From JANQMY01 sp965227095 (GTDB lineage: Bacteria > Pseudomonadota > Alphaproteobacteria > JANQMY01), in NCBI GenBank assembly GCA_965227095.1, contig CBDDFL010000001.1:3100001-3164000 (forward strand): a DNA stretch of 64,000 bases, given 5' to 3'. The position numbers and the translations under genes were made by a program. This document shows positions 60,891 through 64,000 of the stretch, piece after piece (the first letter of the stretch is position 1; the number at the start of each line of letters is the position of its first letter). The notes beneath the pieces were generated by a model. That model saw only the letters and a list, made by a program, of their open reading frames with translations, did no database searches and was not told where the DNA came from.

Positions 60891-60906
60891 AGTGAAGTGA
60901 TTCACT
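60891..60906. promoter_or_regulatory. Inverted repeat upstream of radA
   Basis: AGTGAA-GTGA-TTCACT, 24 bases before the radA ATG. It could be an operator or an mRNA hairpin near the start. It does not match the GTTC-N7-GTTC LexA site of alphaproteobacteria. Confidence 0.35.
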
Positions 60907-60930
60907 TTTTCAGAAAGACTGGGGCGTTCT

Positions 60931-62286
60931 ATGGCGCGTGCCGCCACCACCTATGTATGCCAGGCGTGCGGTGCCGTAACCGGGCGCTGGGCCGGACGCT
61001 GTGACAGTTGCGGCGAATGGAATACCATTTCCGAAGACACATCCGTCAGCACACCCCCTAAATCGGCCCGCGGCAAAGGCCGCCTGATCTCGCTTGAATC
61101 ACTTGACGGGGACACCAAGGAGGCCCCGCGCATTATTTCCGGCGTCAAGGAATTCGACCGTGTCTGCGGCGGCGGTCTGGTACCCGGCTCCGCCTTGCTC
61201 GTAGGGGGTGACCCCGGTATCGGCAAATCCACCATACTGCTGCAAGCAACCGCGGCCCTTGCCAACAAAAAGCATCGTGTCCTTTACCTGTCGGGCGAAG
61301 AAGCGGTTGCGCAAGTGCGCCTGCGCGCGCAGCGTTTGGGTCTGGAAAAAGCGCCGGTGGCGCTTGCCGCCGCGACGGATCTGCGCGACATCCTGCAAAC
61401 ATTAGAAGCCGAAAAAGACCTGGCCTGCGTGGTCATCGATTCCATTCAGACATTGTGGTCCGGCGCCTTAGAATCCGCCCCCGGAACCGTCGCCCAAGTG
61501 CGCGCCTGCGCCCAAGAACTGATCCGCTTTGCCAAACGCTCCGGCACGACGGTCATTCTTGTCGGGCACGTGACAAAGGAAGGCCAAATCGCCGGCCCCC
61601 GCGTCGTCGAACACATGGTGGACACGGTGCTTTATTTCGAAGGCGAACGCGGGCACCAATTTCGTATCTTGCGCGCGGTGAAAAACCGTTTCGGTCCCAC
61701 CGATGAAATCGGCGTCTTCGAGATGACGGGCGGTGGCCTTATGGAAGTTTCCAATCCATCAGCCCTGTTCTTGACCGATCGGGAAGACGATGTGGCCGGT
61801 ACCGCCGTCTTCGCCGGTATTGAAGGCACGCGCCCCGTGCTGGTGGAGATCCAAGCCTTACTCGCCCCCACCAGCTACGGCACTCCGCGCCGGGCCGTCG
61901 TGGGCTGGGATAGTGGCCGTTTGTCCATGGTCTTGGCGGTGCTGGAATCGCGCGCCGGGCTCGGCCTGGGGGGGCAAGATGTCTATCTCAATGTGGCAGG
62001 TGGCTTAAGGGTAAGCGAACCGGCGGCGGACCTGGCGGTGGCGGCGGCGCTCATCTCGTCCCATTTCGGTGTGCCTTTGCCGAAACAGTCCATCCTGTTT
62101 GGCGAGGTGAGCCTGTCGGGAAGCATTCGCCCGGTCACGCAAGGCGAACTTCGGCTGAAAGAGGCCGAAAAACTTGGGTTTTCGTCCGCCCTGCTGCCCA
62201 AAGGCACCAAAACCACCGACTCCCTTGGCCTCAAACTGCGGCATTTCGATAAGCTCCAGGATTTGGTGACGGCCCTCAGTTCTTGA
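60931..62286 (+). CDS. radA: DNA repair protein RadA
   Basis: ATPase that extends recombination intermediates (also called Sms). A zinc finger has Cys10, Cys13, Cys24 and Cys27. Walker A is GDPGIGKS at 93-100. The RadA-specific KNRFG motif is near 251, and a Lon-like domain forms the C terminus (VYLNVAGGLRVSEPAADLAVAAALISS). The 451 residues are full length. cvpA and purF follow, the usual order. Confidence 0.96.
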   Translation: MARAATTYVCQACGAVTGRWAGRCDSCGEWNTISEDTSVSTPPKSARGKGRLISLESLDGDTKEAPRIISGVKEFDRVCGGGLVPGSALLVGGDPGIGKSTILLQATAALANKKHRVLYLSGEEAVAQVRLRAQRLGLEKAPVALAAATDLRDILQTLEAEKDLACVVIDSIQTLWSGALESAPGTVAQVRACAQELIRFAKRSGTTVILVGHVTKEGQIAGPRVVEHMVDTVLYFEGERGHQFRILRAVKNRFGPTDEIGVFEMTGGGLMEVSNPSALFLTDREDDVAGTAVFAGIEGTRPVLVEIQALLAPTSYGTPRRAVVGWDSGRLSMVLAVLESRAGLGLGGQDVYLNVAGGLRVSEPAADLAVAAALISSHFGVPLPKQSILFGEVSLSGSIRPVTQGELRLKEAEKLGFSSALLPKGTKTTDSLGLKLRHFDKLQDLVTALSS

Positions 62287-62340
62287 GGTAGAGTTGTCTT
62301 GCCTTAGGGGACACAAAGGCAATTAGCAGAAGGCAAAAGA

Positions 62341-62916
62341 ATGATCTGGGGGTTTTCAGCCTTAGACGCGACTTTAATTGGCATTGCGCTGATATCCGGC
62401 CTATTGGGCATGATGCTGGGTGTCACCATGGAAATTCTGACCATCATGGCCTTTGGCCTGGCCGTGATGATTTCGCTGGCCGCGTTGCCGTTCTTACGTC
62501 CTCTCACCGTGGACTATCTGCCCGCCGGTGTGTTGCAAGATGGCGTGCTGATCCTGGTGGTGTTCTTGCTGGCGCTCATCCCCATTTGGATCTTGTTCTA
62601 CCGGATGGCCCGCGGCATCGCCGAATCAGGTCTGGGCCCGTTGGACAAAAGTTTCGGGTTTTTGTTTGGCATTGGCCGCGCCATCATTATTTTTGGCTTG
62701 CTCTACCTCGTCGCCACCCAATTCGTCTTTACGGACAAACGCCCCACTTGGTTAACGGAAGGCCGCATGACCCCTGTGTTAGAAGCCACCGCCAATTGGT
62801 TGGGCGCAACCTTCCTGGGCGACATTCTTGATGAAACGCCGCAGCAGGAAGAAAAGGGATATACGCCGGGTCAGATTCGTGACAAAGAAAGATTGATAGA
62901 GCGCTCCACGAATTGA
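62341..62916 (+). CDS. cvpA: CvpA family membrane protein
   Basis: Inner-membrane protein named for colicin V production in E. coli. Four hydrophobic helices fill residues 5-135 (LDATLIGIALISGLLGMMLG, ILTIMAFGLAVMISLAALP and so on), followed by a charged tail. The 191 residues fit. It lies directly before purF and overlaps its start by one base, the standard arrangement in proteobacteria. Confidence 0.9.
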   Translation: MIWGFSALDATLIGIALISGLLGMMLGVTMEILTIMAFGLAVMISLAALPFLRPLTVDYLPAGVLQDGVLILVVFLLALIPIWILFYRMARGIAESGLGPLDKSFGFLFGIGRAIIIFGLLYLVATQFVFTDKRPTWLTEGRMTPVLEATANWLGATFLGDILDETPQQEEKGYTPGQIRDKERLIERSTN

Positions 62917-64000
62917 TGATGAGCATGGACGACGCGGATCTCACGACCGACAAATTCAAAGAAGAATGCGGTGTTTTTGGCGTATTTGGACATCCGGACG
63001 CTGCCAAGCTGACGGCGCTGGGCCTGCACGCCTTGCAGCATCGCGGTCAAGAAGCCGCCGGCATTCTTTCCTATGACGGCGAGCACTTTCACGCGGAACG
63101 CCGCCTGGGCTTGGTGGGGGACCATTTCTCGCGCGAATCCGTGATCAACCGTCTGCCGGGCAACATGGCCATCGGCCACAACCGGTATTCCACCACGGGC
63201 GAAGGCGCGTTGCGGAATGTGCAACCCTTCTTTGCGGATCTGTCCATTGGCGGCATCGCGGTCGCCCATAATGGCAATCTGACCAATGCCGCCGCGCTGC
63301 GAAAATCCTTGGTGGAGAAAGGCTCGATCTTTCATTCCACCTCCGATACGGAATCCATCGTCCATCTGGTCGCCACAAGTAGCTTTACATCCGTCAATGA
63401 CCGCATCGTTGAGGCTTTGCATCAGATTGAGGGGGCTTATTCCCTCTTGGCACTGACGAAAAAGAAGCTGGTGGGCGCGCGCGATCCGCTGGGCGTTCGC
63501 CCCTTAGTGTTAGGCATGTATGACGGGTGCTATGTGTTGGCGTCGGAAACCTGTGCACTCGACATCATCGGTGCGAAATTTGTGCGCGATGTGGAACCCG
63601 GCGAAATGGTTGTCATCAACGAAGACGGCATTCAGTCGATCCATCCGTTTCCCAAACAGCCGCCCCGGTTTTGCGTTTTTGAATATGTCTATTTTGCGCG
63701 CCCAGACAGCATGGTCGAAGGCTATAGCGTCACTAAAGCCCGCCAGTTGATCGGCAAGGAACTTGCCCGGGAAGTGCCCGCGGATGCGGATGTGATTGTC
63801 CCGGTTCCCGATTCCGGAGTGCCGGCGGCCTTGGGCTTCGCGCAAGAAGCCGGTATTCCCTTCGAATTCGGCATCATCCGCAGCCACTATGTGGGCCGGA
63901 CGTTTATTCAGCCCACAGACACCACCCGGCAAGCCGGCGTGCGCATGAAACACAATGCGAATAAAGCCGTACTAAATGGCAAACGCATTGTACTGGTGGA
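62916..64000 (+). CDS. purF: Amidophosphoribosyltransferase (partial, runs off right edge)
   Basis: First step of purine synthesis, making phosphoribosylamine from PRPP and glutamine. After a short propeptide (MMSMDDADLTTDKFKEE) comes the nucleophilic Cys18 in CGVFGVFG, exposed after cleavage. LHALQHRGQEAAGI, the HNRYSTTG motif and the phosphoribosyltransferase loop VIVPVPDSGVPAALG follow. The frame is open to the window edge, with 361 codons visible. Starts at 62916, 62919 or 62925 are possible; the first overlaps the cvpA stop by one base. Confidence 0.96.
   Translation, partial: MMSMDDADLTTDKFKEECGVFGVFGHPDAAKLTALGLHALQHRGQEAAGILSYDGEHFHAERRLGLVGDHFSRESVINRLPGNMAIGHNRYSTTGEGALRNVQPFFADLSIGGIAVAHNGNLTNAAALRKSLVEKGSIFHSTSDTESIVHLVATSSFTSVNDRIVEALHQIEGAYSLLALTKKKLVGARDPLGVRPLVLGMYDGCYVLASETCALDIIGAKFVRDVEPGEMVVINEDGIQSIHPFPKQPPRFCVFEYVYFARPDSMVEGYSVTKARQLIGKELAREVPADADVIVPVPDSGVPAALGFAQEAGIPFEFGIIRSHYVGRTFIQPTDTTRQAGVRMKHNANKAVLNGKRIVLV

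Noticed and set aside
1..64000. tRNA and rRNA genes
   Set aside because: I saw no cloverleaf or rRNA-like sequence in any intergenic gap; gaps are short and mostly explained.

Overview
The window is a chromosomal segment from an alphaproteobacterium. The evidence is the gene order hdaA-ppk-ppx, the fabD-fabG-acpP-fabF-mltG-yicC-gmk block, the rpsF-rpsR-rplI / dnaB-alr / radA-cvpA-purF run, the short DnaA-like regulator HdaA with a clamp-binding motif, an LptD with the SPCxVC motif, two UrcA-family proteins and an AspRS with non-discriminating features. The genus cannot be fixed from sequence alone. I saw no rRNA, tRNA, CRISPR array, intact transposase, prophage or recognisable antiviral system.

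Bases 1-31.7 kb are mostly core genes: aspS and rnd (tRNA charging and RNA processing); ppx-ppk (polyphosphate), hdaA (replication control), a CDP-alcohol phosphatidyltransferase and a secreted DUF2066 protein; purM-purN; ndk, an ABC-F ATPase, holC-pepA; the envelope run lptF-lptG-lptD-surA followed by pdxA-rsmA; a zinc alcohol dehydrogenase; and, on the opposite strand, fatty acid synthesis (fabD, fabG, acpP, fabF) with mltG, yicC and gmk. Bases 31.7-38 kb are an accessory block: a repeat-rich stretch without genes, an orphan membrane protein, two TetR regulators, a GNAT, a small secreted Cys protein, a GFA-family protein and a cytochrome P450.

From 38.2 kb the core run rpsF-rpsR-rplI starts, but it is separated from dnaB-alr-mlaE-mlaF by about 12 kb of accessory genes (39.7-51.4 kb). 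Those genes are a TetR with two tandem operator-like sites facing a START-like protein and an alpha/beta hydrolase, two UrcA proteins, a MaoC hydratase, class II fructose-bisphosphate aldolase, a secreted HExxH peptidase, a divergent histidine phosphatase, an SDR, a crotonase with its TetR, a PhyH dioxygenase with its TetR, and a PNPOx-like protein. A second block (56-60.8 kb) holds an FAD oxidoreductase, a NodB-type deacetylase, a fumarylacetoacetase-family enzyme, a TetR, a VOC protein and an NTF2-like protein. The core run then resumes with radA-cvpA-purF, and purF runs off the right edge.

The accessory blocks look like small-molecule or acyl-CoA catabolism: six TetR regulators lie beside single enzymes or enzyme pairs, several with readable inverted-repeat operators. 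They also carry dispersed palindromes, most notably a roughly 27-33 bp element built on GGGTC-n-GACCC present in four copies, each just 3' of a gene. No single spectacular new system stands out. The best leads are this repeat family, the TetR/START-like/hydrolase unit, the unusual starts of surA and pdxA, three probable leaderless mRNAs including dnaB, and a perfect DnaA box upstream of dnaB.
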